From Cristatella mucedo (lineage: Eukaryota > Bryozoa > Phylactolaemata > Cristatellidae), in assembly GCA_009760855.2 (NCBI GenBank), contig WPIO01000035.1, positions 472,501 to 536,500 on the forward strand: a stretch of DNA of 64,000 nt, in the 5' to 3' direction. The position numbers and the translations under genes are program-made. The notes under the pieces were generated by a model. The model was not told where the DNA came from and searched no databases. It saw nothing but the letters and a program-made list of their open reading frames with translations. How positions within the stretch are numbered: position 1 is the first letter of the stretch; the number at the start of each line of letters is the position of its first letter. Positions 44,200 through 57,500 of the stretch are shown here, in pieces.

Positions 44200-47100
44200 A
44201 ACCACCGCTGTCAACATCCGAGTGAGTCTACCGAGGCATTCATACGCCAACTACATGATTTAGCTTCGCACTTCGATTACGACACGATGCAAGATGAGTT
44301 AGTCTGAGATCAGCTGGTTGTGGGCTTGTCTGAACTCAAACTTTCAGAAGCCCTGCAACCTATCTCCGACCTTATGTTAACTGTGTCGGTACAAAAGGCG
44401 CGTCAGATGGAGACGGTAAAATCACAGCTGAGTCTGCAGCACCCGGTTTCAGATGTCTGAGGTTCGTCGGCGACCACAGTCCTCCGACTGAGACTGTCCT
44501 GTTCACTGGAGCAAGAAATAATCTCAGCCGACAAGCTTCTCTGTGCATGGGACTGATTGAGCTAAGCTTAGAGGAGACTATTCTTTGTGACCGGTATTTG
44601 GAGAGTTCGGATTGGTGCGATGCCAGCTGGTGAAAATTCGTCTCAAACCTGGTGGGGAACAATACTGCGTACACACAGCCCGCCGCATACCCAGACCGCT
44701 GTTCTCTTTGATAAAGGACGACTCCTTAGAATGAAGAAGAACGACATCGTCGAACGGGTATCGGAGCCGACCGAGTAGTGCTCTCCAATCATACCGGTCC
44801 TGAAGCCCAACGGCAAGTTCACCTTATGTCGACTTGAAGTGCTTGAAAGTAATCGTTCGTGAAAGGTACGTGGTACATACGTTTGATGAGATTTTGCCTA
44901 AGCTTGTTGGTGCTACAATGTTCTCAAAGTTGGATGCCTCTTGCGAATTTTGGGCTATTCCGTTATCCCACGAGAGCACTCGCTTAACGGCGTTTATAAC
45001 ACCGTTTGGACGTTTTTGTTTTCGCCGCCTGCCCTTTGGCATTACTAGCGTGTCCGGAGAGCTTTCAGCAACTGATACACGACCTCTTGGGTGAGATTGA
45101 AGGTGTAGCCATTTATATGGATGATGTTTTGTTGTATGGATCTACGGCGACTGACCATGACGATAGATTGTGTCAGGTCATTTCCGAAATTTCAAAGTCG
45201 GGCATAAGGTTGGATAAAACTAGTGTATATTCCGCCAGCCCACTTTGACGGTCGTAGGACTGTTATTGATGTCAGCGGCGTCCGACCGTCAGACGAAAAA
45301 ATAGAAGCCATCCTCAACCTCCCTGATCCAACAAACATAGCCGAGCTAAAGAGATGCCTTGGTATGATGAAGTACCTCGGCCGGTTTGTTCCAAATATGG
45401 CCACGGTCTCAAAACCGCTAAACGATCTCCTCTCGTCTGACTCAGTACGGTACTGGGGGCGTAGCCAGAAGAAAACATTCTGAGAAGCAAAGTTGCTTTT
45501 GATTAAGGCACCAGCGTTGGCTTATTTTGACCCACAAAAGTCGGTGATTGTCAGTGCCGACGCCAGTAGCTTAGGTCTAGGTGCCGTTCTGCTGCAGCGC
45601 CATGGATCGGAAGAGCAAGATGTGCGACCAGTCGCATTTGCATCCCGCACGTTGTCAGGCGCCGAAAGAAGATACGCTCAAATCGAAAAAGAGTGTTTTG
45701 TGGCGGTGTGGGCGTGCGAGAAATTCAGTTAGTTCCTTGTTGGTTTGCCTTCTTTTGAGCTTCGCACTGACCATAAACAGTGTAGTTTGGTTGCACAGCA
45801 GAGAGCCAGCCGATGCCCAACACCGACAGTTTATTCCCAACACCGGAGCCCAAGAGCGCACGGCTTCCCTCAGCCCCTGCCCTCACACCACTCGCCTCCC
45901 CTGGTCGACTCCGATGACTCATCGACCACAACTGTGCACCGGCCGACCCTGATGGTGAATCCACCATCTGGCCACCAGCTGGTTACCGGCCTGCGTCCAT
46001 GCCACATCAAGGACGGACCACAGCAGTGCACTGGCCGACCCTGATGGTGAATCCACCATCTGGCCACCAGCTGGTTACCGGCCTGCGTCCATACCACATC
46101 ACAGGCGGACCACAGCTGTGCACCGGCCCCTCTCGGTGGTGCTTCTAACAGCTCACCAGTAGCTTATCAGAGGAGCCTGCATACGATACATACATACGAA
46201 CTACAAACAGCTTATTCTGTTGCTGATGGCAAAGGACCTGCGAACGATGCGTTTTAACCCTCTCGCCGTGTATGTGCCTGGGAAGACCCTTTCGATAGCT
46301 GATACCTTGTCAAGATCACCTCTGTGTAGGAGTGCGGAGCACGACCAAGCCGAAGCCGTTCAACTCTACGTAGACACCGTTGTTTCTAAATCGCTTTCGG
46401 TAGCTCGCTTGAGCGAAGTAATGCAGGCTACGGCTGACGACCGTGAGCTACAGGCCATCATAAAGTGTACGCTGTTAGGGTGGCCTAAATTGAGCAAGGG
46501 CCTACCGGAAACGTTGTGGATGTACTTTGCCATATGTCGCCATTTTTCTGTGTCGAAAGGTTTGCTACAGTATGACAATCGCATATATATCCCTCAAAGC
46601 CTCCACGCTTTTCTGTTGGAGTGGATCCACGACGGCCACCAGGGGCTGACCAAATGTAGGGACCGAGCAAGGTCGTGTGTATACTGGCTAGGCATTAGCA
46701 AGATGTTAAGACATTTGTCGATTCTTGCAGCTTCTGTCAAAAGAACCAGAGGAGACAACTGCATGAGCCACTCATCCCTAACCGTTGCCCAGTGTTTCTT
46801 GGCAACAAGTCGCTGCCAATCTCTTCGAACACAAGGAATGACAGTACCTAATCGTGATTGACTTTTACTCCCGATATGTGGAAATCACTCAATTATCACA
46901 ATCGACAACCAAAGAAGTTTATAGCCGAACTGCAGATCATAGTTGCTCGCTCGGGTATACCAGAGTCTTTGCAGTCTGACAATGGTCCACAATTTTGGTC
47001 ACACGAATTTGGTGATTTCGCGAGACGATATGAGTTGAAGCACGTTACGACCAGCCCACATTTTCCACAAGCAAACAGAGAAATAGAAAGAGCTGTGCAA

Positions 47101-47500
47101 ACTGCCAAATCTGCTGTGAGGCAGCCTGATCTGTGCCTCGCACTAATGATTCAGAGGTCGACGCCTGCCACCTCTACAGGCTTCAGCCCGGCACAACTGA
47201 TCATGGGACGACAGATTAGGACAATATTGCCTGTGCTACCTCGGCATGTCGAACCACAATGGCCGGCAAAGGAAACGGTGTAATTCAACGACGACCGTGC
47301 AAAAGAGCTTCAACAGCACTACCACGATCGCCATCATTCTGCTCGCCTACTGCCACCTCTTCAACCCGGCCAACAGGTATTAGTGTGGACTGGTGGTGAA
47401 AACAGCTGGAGCACATATGCAACGGTGGCAGCTCAAGCAGGTACACCTCGGTCGTTTGTCGTGCAGACCGATAATGGTAGCACACCTTGGTAGAACAGAA
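44200..47500 (+). pseudogene. Gypsy gag (3' part) and pol, interrupted
   Basis: RT: FSKLDASCEFWAIPLSHEST, then the catalytic YMDDVLLYG near 45117-45143. RNase H: SADASSLGLGAVLLQRHG, then FELRTDHK at 45745-45770, where the solo LTR has inserted; it resumes with LRTMRFNPLAVYVPGKTLSI. Integrase: an H-x3-H-type region (HDGHQGLTKCRDRARSCVYW) and DNGPQFWSHEFGDFA with the later glutamate (QANREIERAVQTA). In-frame stops and shifts near 44310, 44465, 45250, 45481 and 46860 show that it is dead. Confidence 0.8.
45781..46205 (+). mobile_element. Solo LTR with 5-bp target duplication, inserted in Gypsy RNase H
   Basis: 425 bp starting TGTAGTTTGG and ending CGAACTACA, flanked by AACAG on both sides (45776-45780 and 46206-46210). 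The first 60 bp resemble the LTRs at 40336 and 43826 (shared GAGCCAGCCGATGCCCAACA), so it comes from a related family. Its middle carries a tandem duplication of about 92 bp (unit beginning CCCTGATGGTGAATCC). Confidence 0.85.
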
Positions 47501-47876
47501 GGCATCTTCGACCGATAGACACCGATCTACAGGTCACCGACAGTGAATCTCGTGGCACTTCCCTACATCTACCGAAACCTACACCTGCAGTTCAAGATAA
47601 GTCTCCAAGTATTGCCGATGAGATGCTGAGATGAGCAACTCTCAAGGTCAAACGACAACAAGGTCTGACAGGCTGGTAAAGCCAGTCCGAAGGCTAGATC
47701 TTTGAAAATGAGACTGTTCCTATTTAGAGGGAAGGTGTGATAGCAGAGCTATCGGGCGGAGCCACAACAACGTGACCAATCAGGAGAGGCCTCGCCGAGG
47801 GTGCGGTCCTCAAGGGGATATAAGATGGTTGCCAATAAACGTGCTTTGTTCATTCGCGATGCCTCTTATAATTACA

Positions 47877-48600
47877 GAGAACTCAAATCTCTTTCTAGGC
47901 GCTTCACATTTGCCGATAAGGAAGCACGATCGAATGGTGAGTGGTATCGTGCTTGATAAACAACAAGAATAACATGGTTAGTGGTGACATGCACAGGGTT
48001 ATGTATGCAACTATTTATAGCACCATAAAATATTTATAAGGAGGCATTAATACGTGAGATCTTATAATGATAAATATTAATAATGCGTCGTTTTTATAGG
48101 GCCCTGGCAGAAAAAAATATCTATCGAGGCACTTATTAGCGGGATCCCTTGCTAGTAGCATACACTGAATCATGCATAAATAAGCACGGAAAGCGTCCAG
48201 GGACTAAACAAAGTCATATTTACTGGGGTGTACGGAAAGCTGGCGGGAACAGATGCGTCTTTAGCTGAGACTTAAATAATGCGAAGGCAATGCGGGTGGT
48301 GACAGGAGCCGGAAGCGAGGTCCATACTTTCAATACATAAGAACACAAAGTCCGATCACCAAGAGATTTGAATATAGCGCAAAAAGCGACCAAGACAACG
48401 GGAAACCTAGGATCGGGTGTATCTAGGGCACGCAGGAGGAGCAATGTGGTAGCGTGTGTAGACTGTGACGTGCTAGTGAAACTACCTGTAGGGCCAAATA
48501 GAGGGTCTTAAAGACGATTTAATGATTTGACAGGGAGCCAACGAAGCTCAGACAGAAGTGTTGTGAAGTAGCACCTATGCAGTTGACAATAGAGCAGACG
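47877..48600 (-). mobile_element. LINE copy abutting the Gypsy 3' LTR
   Basis: Starts with GAGAACTCAAATCTCTTTCT, i.e. the LINE 3' UTR lacking its outermost tail, then GCGCTTCACATTTGCC and the body. A minus-strand frame (48220-48444) reads FKSLGDRTLCSYVLKVWTSL, the RT C-terminal pattern. A missing tail right at the LTR edge suggests the Gypsy element inserted into, or recombined with, this LINE. Confidence 0.7.
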
Positions 48601-50479
48601 AGTTATCGACTTTTTACACTGGTCGCAGTTGATTCAGGGCACATGCCTGGAGTCCTGAACGAAGGTAATCTGAACAGAAATCTGAATGCGAGGTCACAAC
48701 TCGTGAAATCATGCGGGTGCCGAATTCTTGTACAGGAAGGTCCTGACTTTGGCAAAGCTCCCCAGCTGAAATCAGACCGTCTTGGAGATGGAGGAAATGT
48801 GCTCATCCAACGACTAGTCGTTATGGAACAGCACGCCCAGATCACGGACAGACGTTGTAAAACAACTGATTAAAACCATGTCTTAACAACTTCGTTTAGT
48901 AACCAACAACAAAGACACACACACACAAATCATAACCATGCTACACTTTCCATGACAATTAGATTGAGGTTGGTTTCAATTTACAGCTGTAATTTAATCA
49001 TGGGTTTAAGTACAATACATTTTATAAAAAAATAAATTTGTATTTAACAACAGACTTTTGGCCACAGCTGCATCCAAAATGTTCTGGAAAATAAGTAAAA
49101 ATTTAAGTATATCGTTCCAGCTCACAGATGCATAGTTTGTAGGGAATAGTGACCATTTTATATTCTTTTGAGGCATAAGAAATTACGAATAGCACTTATT
49201 ACCCTATAAATGTATTGCACCACCTAGGCGAAGTTCTCAAAAATATTGAGAGCCAGATTATTCCATGACAAATTGTGCCTCCATAATTTTGCATTCCCGT
49301 AATCAGGACTGAGTTTGCTAAGTATGAAACTATCTGACGATCACTCAGGGCACCTGTGTTAAATCACTCACGCCATCATTCGAAGTTGGTTGTCGGGGAT
49401 TTATCACTTGTTAAGAGTTCACCCACCATTTCCTGGGCACACGCGGTGGGCCATCGTGCGTATTTCAAGCAACTGCTTTTATTATTACCAAATGCGATCC
49501 GATTCAGGCGTTTCTGAAAACCGGGAGGAATTTTCCGAAATCAGCCTGGTCAACTTAATATAGTTTTCCACGGGGTTTCTGACATTCGATATGCACAGTC
49601 ACACAGTTAGGCCTTAGAATTTCAGTCCCGTGAAACTTAATTTAAAATTTCACAGGTATCTGATTCTTCCGACTAGTGCTCAGCAGTTAGTACTCAACCG
49701 GTGCCTTGAAAATGTACGCGCGCTTAAGAAATGCCAGCACGAGTTGACTTAATTTCCACATATTTCACTGTAGGATTAGGTGCGATATCAAACAACAGTT
49801 TTTGAACACAGTATGGCCGAAAAAGCTTGCAGGTGTATCCATGAGCCTCAGGTAGCTTGCTTTGGCTGTCGGCTGCTCGGTTTTCGGTCTGCTTTTTCGC
49901 GGCTTCACATTCGCAGGTCACACAGGAGCAGCAATCGTCCAGATGTAGCTTGAGCTATCGTCGCAAACAGCACAGAACGCTATCCAACAAGCAACACCAC
50001 CGGCTTATTTCACCACTCATAGAGCAGGGCAAAGCACGACTCTCTTCGCCCCTCTCGCCCACCGGAGTGCCACCGACTCAATTGTCATAACAATCACCAA
50101 TAGCACGTCCCGACTGCCTACCGCATCAAGTGTCACAGCCCACTCGCACAACGATCAGGGGCAGTGTCGTCAAATAAATGAAACCACACCAGAGTAGCGG
50201 GTGACCGGGCTGATGACACGGCCCCGAGATAAGGAGTACTGAAGCTAAGCGGACCGAGAATACGCTTGTCGCATTGGCTTGCAGCAGGCGACTTGACGGC
50301 CAACAGCAGCTTTACGCGTCGTGCGAGGTTTCCTGTGTGCCTTTTTGCACTTTTTACGCCGGTGCGCGTTTGGCTGCTCTAAAAATGGCAAGACTGCCTA
50401 CGAAAACCACCCTGCTACTGGGGCGGAGCAAACTAAAAGCCAAGCCGACTCACTTAAGTGCTTTTTCTTTTAAAGTGCT

Positions 50480-50640
50480 GGTTTAGTCGAGTTGTTTAAG
50501 GCACTCGCTTCAAACGATCGAGGTCGAGGTCATATTTGAAGACTGAGGTCGCGGGCTCGAGTCTCGTGGCATGTAACGCTTGATTAGAGGTTAAGTCCTC
50601 TCTCAGGCGCTATACAAATGAATTACCTATCTATACATAA
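50480..50640 (+). mobile_element. tRNA-derived SINE with LINE-like tail
   Basis: A-box-like TAGTCGAGTTGTTTAAGG and B-box-like GGGCTCGAGTC, then GTTAAGTCCTCTCTCAGGCG and CTATACAAATGAA. The tail matches the CR1-like LINE 3' end and the SINE at 53946. Confidence 0.75.
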
Positions 50641-50852
50641 ATAAAATATATATCTAAAAATAAATAATACTGATAAATAACAAACATTAATATACCTAGT
50701 ATTTAAAGCGAGAAAGTCCGTCACGTTGCTAGATGGTGCACTTGCGTCTCGTAGCAAGATAGCAAGTCTAGCGGCAAGATTGTACAGCACTGTCTTCGTT
50801 GACGGAACTATTATGACTGACTCAGCAAAGCAAGTCCACAGGTAGCGAGGTG

Positions 50853-50888
<36 letters not shown>

Positions 50889-51093
50889 AGTGTTAAGTAG
50901 TGAGACACAATATGCCCGTTGGCTATTTCTTAAATTACAGCTCTCAGAAAGTGCAATTTGACTACTATTGGAGTTATACAATAAGTGTCAATGAGGTAAT
51001 TTTTGTTTTGGTACACTTTCGTTTTGGTAAATTCAGCATCCGCATTTTGAATTTAGGCATATATCTTATTTTTCTTAGCACCAACCGCCATCC

Positions 51094-51131
51094 TTCAGCC
51101 CGGAGGCCACGGCCGCGGCCTCCGGGCTGAA
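51094..51131. repeat. Inverted repeat, 15-bp stem with 8-nt loop
   Basis: TTCAGCCCGGAGGCC (51094-51108) is the exact reverse complement of 51117-51131, with loop ACGGCCGC. GC-rich in otherwise AT-rich DNA, about 450 bp upstream of the PWP1 start. Confidence 0.9.
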
Positions 51132-51576
51132 AACGTGGATTCGCAGCATCGGCAGGCAGCGGCTTTCTTTTTACCGTCGGAGAAGTGGCCCATGCAGCGC
51201 GGCTACGAAGCGTCTGACTTAACTGTACTATAACCTGAACATGACATTCTACCAACTATCCTACATTTGTATCCGGGCATTTGTGAGGTACCGGCATGTC
51301 GAGCGGAAGGAACAGATAGTTTGCTTCCACGCAGCGTGTCCATTAGTTATATTTGTTGTGAGGGTAGGCATGCACGGCCTTGCTGGTGGCGTATATTGGC
51401 TGAACTTTGCCAAGTTTGTCCAGTTCTAGCAGGCATTGTGATTCTATAAGTTTTTATATGGTTTGTTTTGCAATGGATACCGCATACTTTCAGTTATTCA
51501 TATGGTCTACTGTTTGCAGGTTGGTTCGTGAACGTCTCGTCGTATGTCCCGGTAGTAGCAACTGCTTGCAGTCAAA

Positions 51577-54500
51577 ATGCCAGGTATTGTGTCTTGCTCG
51601 GCATGGGTTCGGCGTGGAATAACGAAGAGCGTGCCAGACAAAGTAGCGCTGCCTAAAGCGGAACTGGAAAAGGTTATCAAGGAGCTGAAAGATGGCATCG
51701 AGTAAGTTTAACTACGCCGCTTTTATTGACTATCCGCTGCATTTAGTTATAGGCATGTAGAAGTTGCTCCTGTTTTAGCGATTTAGAAAAAGACGCTGAC
51801 GGAGATAACGAAGCTTCCGATGATTCAGCAATTAGGAAAAGAAAGAAGCCCCAGAAATTATCGCCCCCGACTGAGACCGATGTCGCCCAAGATGAGGTTC
51901 ACAGCCCGGTAGCCGATGAGGCAAGCGACGACATCGTGGCTAAGTACGGACTAAATGATTATGATGATGAAGACGGGGAAGGTACGAAAACTGTCAAGTA
52001 AACTGGCCACACTTTTCGTTTTTAGTCAGTGTAGTTGTGCAGTACTGCTAACAGCTAAGTGTAGATAGACTCAATCGATGTGGAAGACGTACATAGTCTT
52101 GCACAGTAGTTACACCAGTCTCCTGCTTTACCGTAGAAGCACTATTGCTCATCAAGGTAGCTGTACTAATACAATTTTTGCGGTGCTTTGACAAGGAAGA
52201 CACACTGACGAGAAAACCACGTTAATGATCTTGGAGCAGCTATGCTATGAAGTAGAGAGTCTTCCTGTAAAGTTAGGGTCAGGTTTACACGCAGCGTTGC
52301 TTAATCGTGACTGCCGCAACCAACGGTTTTCAAGCATTAAAAGTGGAGTTTGATGTGGCTCGTGTATGGCTGCTTTAAACCTAACTACCTGACCGAGTCT
52401 CTTGTAACCGTAGCTATTAGATGAAGGTCTTAGAGGAGTATTAGAAATCGCGGGCATAAAATGTAAACATGGGTTTTTTCCACCTTGACCAAGGCTTCCA
52501 AGATTTTTGCTGACATTGTTGTAGGCATGCCTGTTTTTTGACTACCGATACGGTTTCGACCAGTCGATCCCACAGTTCGTCTTTTTGATTGATTACTAAT
52601 TCCAAGATTTTTGGTACTGTACTATTTGAAACCTAATAATTCTGGCTTCCAGACTGCCCATAGGTTTGTTCGAGAGGATTTAGTTTGTCTCACTTCTTTC
52701 AACTGATTGCTGTTACCGATTGGCTCATTTCTGAAATGCATGACCAATTTTAGTTATACTTTCTTTGTCGAGTATTTATTGATTGAAAAGGTATCTGTTG
52801 CACATTTGTCTGATGATGGTAATCCTCATTTCGTCAGTATGTGAGATGTGGAATTGAAGCTTCTTTACCAAAGCGGCTATTCCACTTATGTGGTAGTTCT
52901 AGTAGCTGATAGGATAGTCTTCTGCACTGAGTGATTCGTACTAATTTTTATTTTAGAGGGACCTGCTTGGGATACTGTCGCTGGCTTGACATATTATGCG
53001 ACCAATGAGGAGGATCCCTATTTGACAATAAAGGAGGTAGCATGCTTGTATGACAGATTGCAATTTAAAATAGCTTGGATGGCGTCGTAGTGCTCAGCAA
53101 GGACTGTTTCTTGCTCTTCCTGCCCATTAGCGATTGTCCTACATCAAGCGTTCCTGTTCCTCTTGTGATTTCAGCTTTAGCTATCGATATAGCGTAGGTG
53201 GCCAATGCTTGGTTTGCAAAAGAAGTTGTAGGACTTTGCAATGATGGTTTTGCAGTTTCTACCCTTTGAGTTTGGCAATTAATGCACCAATATCCAATGT
53301 AGCAATCATAAAAACTGTTATCGACACGTAAAAAATTGCTTTCAACCCCATTAGTCTGCATATTAATGGGTATGCTATCTGAAGAACCGGGAGACTTATG
53401 TTATATAAGATTTATATAGGGCTAAGCGCTTCAAAGAGATAGTAATGCTAGTGGTATTGCGTTGAGGCTATAGCTAACAATCAAGATTAGGAAAGTCTGT
53501 AAAAAGATGAGGTGTACCACCCCGACTGCCTCATGACAGCTTTGAAATTCGGTGGGGTAGTGCCATGCTTGGGGTCACACATGCTTTGTCGACGTCGGAG
53601 TACTGCACGACATTAATGGACTTACTAACCTGCCTTTATGCACTGATCTGATAAAAATACTGGGATTCCAAATGCTAAACAGAGCTCCTCTTGGAAACGA
53701 TTGCATTTAGCAGCAGGACAATGACCCAAAGCACTCAGCAAAGTTTCTAAAAGGTTTTCTCTGAAGTAGCTTTATGAGCCGTGAGTTGGCCGAGTCAGTT
53801 GCCTGATCATCTTTGGGATAGCTGTCTGAGGTCTGATCCTGTCCCTGCTGCAACTCCGGAAGCGCTGTTAAACTGCCTGCAGTACTAGTGGTGTGATATT
53901 ACCTCTGAGACTTGTTACAAGTCAACTGGCTCTGCTGCTGTAAATATATTATTCATTTGTATAGCGCCCCTAGAGAACTTAATCGCTATTCAGGCGCTTC
54001 ACATGTGCCTCAGGGCTCGAGCCCACGACCTCGGCCAGACCTTGGTCGGTGCGAGCACCTTAACCGCTGAACCAATCCGGCTACAAGAGAGGCGATTAAA
54101 AACAGTGTGGGCTGACCTAATAAATTATTTTTCCTGTAAATTAAATGTTTACTTACGCCAGACATTACAATTATGTATGCAGTACTTAATGTGCAGAAAT
54201 TATTGTTTTGCTGTATGTTAAGCCGAAAGCCATCTGTCGGTACCACGTGGGCATCTCTATACCGGGTGAAACAAGACGTTTTTGAAGGAGTTTACATGTA
54301 CAGGTGTATGTTTATGTATATTCTTCATGGATGTATATCACGGCCAGGGGCTGTACAACTTATTAGGCTGCTGATGGTCAAGGTATATATACTAGAGAAA
54401 GCCAGTCAAAGGTATGCTGGAGCCTACCCTTGGTCGTTGTAAGTCTTGTTGGTCGTTGTAAGGCTTGTTGGATTCAATGCCAGAGTATCCACCTAACCAC

Positions 54501-57500
54501 CGGTAGGCCGGAAGATGTAGCAGCAGGAGGCCCCAGTACAGCCACAAGTCATCACATAGGCAATACTTCAGTTGGGAGCTGTGTAATCTAATCTCGACCC
54601 TGGGTCTTACTTAGCTCGTGATAAGGTGCTTGCACTTGTGCTTTGCGACCCAGGTAATGGGTGTGAGTCATGCAGCAGGCAATTTTTTATTGTCGACTGA
54701 AAGCTGGACTGAAAGCCACTGCAGGTTCCTCTGCCCGATCCGTAGATGAGGGTGTTGAATCAGCTAATTCTTACTGCTTGCTCACTAGACATGTATCAGT
54801 ACGGTCTCCCGTTGGTTTGCCAATCTGGTCTATAACTTAAGTAAAGGCCTTCCCGGGCTGTGGTCATGCAACAGGTCGAACGGGGAGCTCAGAGCTGTGG
54901 ATTGCTGGGTTTTTCTGAATCCCCCATCGAACTGGACACAATCTGGCTGATCTGATGCTCTGACACCAACGCCCTGGCATCACTCTCCGGAGTCAACAGA
55001 CAGAAGTCATCATGGCTATCCATCCAAATGTCCGTGAGCTGTTGCCTCTTGTAATAATAATCTTTCCAGCATTTGTCGAGCATGAAGTTCCTGGTGCTCC
55101 GAAGTGCTGTGGTATTTGAACACACCTAGCCAACCTGGTTTGAGCCTCCCCCTGTGGTTTTGAAGATTTGTCAGACGTCTTGCCAGAATGGTCCGACCAG
55201 AATTGTTGAATGTTAGGAATTCAATGTTTGATATGCCGAAATGACATTTCAAATGGCCACTGTACTTTAATACTTCTTCATAGGCTTTTTACTCTCAGAT
55301 AAGCGAATTGTTGTTTTATCTGACGTGGACCACTGATTAAAAACTTAATAACTGTTAAATGATTCTCGAGCAGTGTAATAATAATAATAATTATAATAAT
55401 GCACTTGATAAAGTGCCCTCAGAGAACTCAATCTCTTTCTAGGCGCTTTACATTTGCTGCAAAGGGAAATGCAATTGAATGGTGAGTAATATCATGCTTG
55501 ATAAACAAACAACATGAATAACATGGTTAGGGGTGACATGCACAGGGTCAGCATGCAAATGTGGTTAGTGGCAGCATGCACAGTGTCAGCAAGTGTAAGC
55601 TCATGAAGGACGAATCACAGGGACCCACTAAATGCTGTCCTAAATAGGTGTTTTTAAGTTCTTTTTAAATGTGGTCAGGTCAGGGGATGTTCTGACGCAG
55701 GTCGGGAGGGAGTTCCAGGCTTTGGGAGCATACGAACTAAATGCACGGTCTCCAAAGGATTTAAGGTTTGTACGAGGTATTGGTAGACTGTTGGATTCCG
55801 AAAAGCGGGTGGTACGATTCTTGGCCTGGTGGGGGAATAGATAGGGAAATAGGGAGAGATAGGCTGGAGCCAAAGAATGAAGGGACCTAAAAGTGAGCGA
55901 CAAAACCTTGAAGCCAATCCGTTGCTTTACTGGTAGCCAGTGCAGGTCGGCAAGAAGTGGTGTGATGTGGCAACTGAGCCGCTCACGACAGACAAGCCTA
56001 GCTGCGGAGTTTTGCACCAGCTGCAATCGCCTGATCGCACATGCCGGTAGGCCAGTAACCAGTGAGTTGCAGAAGTCGAGACTGGATGTCACGAATGCAT
56101 GGACCAACTTGGACATGGTATCCTTATCTAAATAAACCCGAATTTTAGCAATGTTATGTAGCTGAAAGTAGGCAGATTTGACTGGAGCTGATGTGGTCAT
56201 CTAACGAGAGATAACTTTGGAACATGACACCTAGATTTCGAGCTGATTCAACAGGAGATATGCTGGCAGAGCCAGTTTTGAGCGTCAGCCTTTCCAATTT
56301 ATGACTCACACTGGGTTTGCCCATAACTATTGTGCCTGTGTATTGCTAATCATCTTGGATGGCTGGCTATTTGGTGCAGTTTTCTTGGTTTATCTCACTC
56401 ATTCATATGGTCGTATGTAGTGGCTCAGAACTGGTAATTTTGTATGATAGTTCTTTCTGGTTTTTGGGGTTGTGTGAATTTAAATCCGGACAAGGCGGGT
56501 CCACGGTTCACCCACAAGTGTCTTTTGGTTTGCTGATTACCATATGACACTGCATGTTTGTCATCCGATTGCTCACCAATGAGTGCAAAGAATCTTCTCA
56601 AACTCCTAATTAACTAGCTTGCTGTTTAGGAAATTTTCTGATTGGACATGCCGTTTCGGCATCTGTAGTGCAGCTGGAGTGTGCCGAGCCATTGGAAGTC
56701 TGGTGGCTGTCGTGTGCTGATGACATGTGAACCTTGTACTTGTTGGTGCCGTAGCTACTAGCTCGCGGCCCAACTTGGTTAGAGCTACTGTTTTTAATTC
56801 TTCTCAGTGCAAGGATTTGGCAAAGCGTGCATTTTCTGCTTGGTAGGATGATGCAAGCGATCGTGACGACTTCGTGGTAAAGTCTACAGATAATTTACTC
56901 GTCGTTGGTCGTGCAGCTCCCGATTGCAGCATTCTGGAAGTGTACGGTGAGCTCTCGAGCTCTCTGCTGGAGTTGCTCCCCTGGCTTGCCTTGTGAACTG
57001 CCAGTTTTGCGTCCGGTCATGGCTTGCTGCTTGCACGCTAGCGACCTACTCAGCGAGCGCTGCCATACTGTGTGTGGTGCATGCCCTTCTGATCGACGTC
57101 TCACGTCTTCAGTGTACAACGACTCTGAAGGTTCCCTCTACTGCCATCATGATATGATTCTCCCAGCATTTCCGCTGGCCGTGGAGTGGATCAATTATGA
57201 TCCCGGCGAGAATGGTCCTGGTAAGTCAGGCATGTGCTTTGCATGCGTATTGGCAGCTTAGTTGTCTGGCGATTCGGGCTCCCGTATATCAGCCTTAGCT
57301 GTTTGTGTGCTCCTTCATGCTCACCTTGCAGGCTTGCCCGATGCTAGGATGATCAGTATTGCTTGCCCGATGCTAGTATGAGGCGGCCGCACGTGGTCGT
57401 TCTAGGTAACCTCGTGGCCGTTGGCTCGATGGAACCCACTATCGATTTGTGGGACTTGGATGTGGTTGATACAATTGAACCGGCCTTCGTTCTTGGCAGC

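Larger units (their letters stand above)
40010..47876 (+). mobile_element. Gypsy-type LTR retrotransposon, interrupted by two other LTR elements
   Basis: A 5' LTR remnant (40010-40040, ends TTCATTCGCAATGC...TTACA) matches the end of a 3' LTR at 47736-47876 (starts TGTGATAGCAGAGC, with a GATATAA box and an AATAAA signal). A primer-binding site starts TGGTGGCTGCGG at 40041 and a purine tract GAGGGAAGG precedes the 3' LTR. Gag begins at 40086 (MAKCNPPTEFTFDEPALWTA), is cut at 40335 by the minus-strand element and resumes after 44163 with NIINDRAMFNHRCQ. Pol follows. Excluding the insertions the element is about 3.6 kb, with stops in gag and pol. Confidence 0.85.
48601..51576. other. Intergenic region upstream of PWP1
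   Basis: No gene recognised. It contains a SINE (50480-50640), a (TA)n tract (about 50856-50882), and a strong 15-bp-stem hairpin (51094-51131). Composition is AT-rich from 48880 to 49700. Confidence 0.5.
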
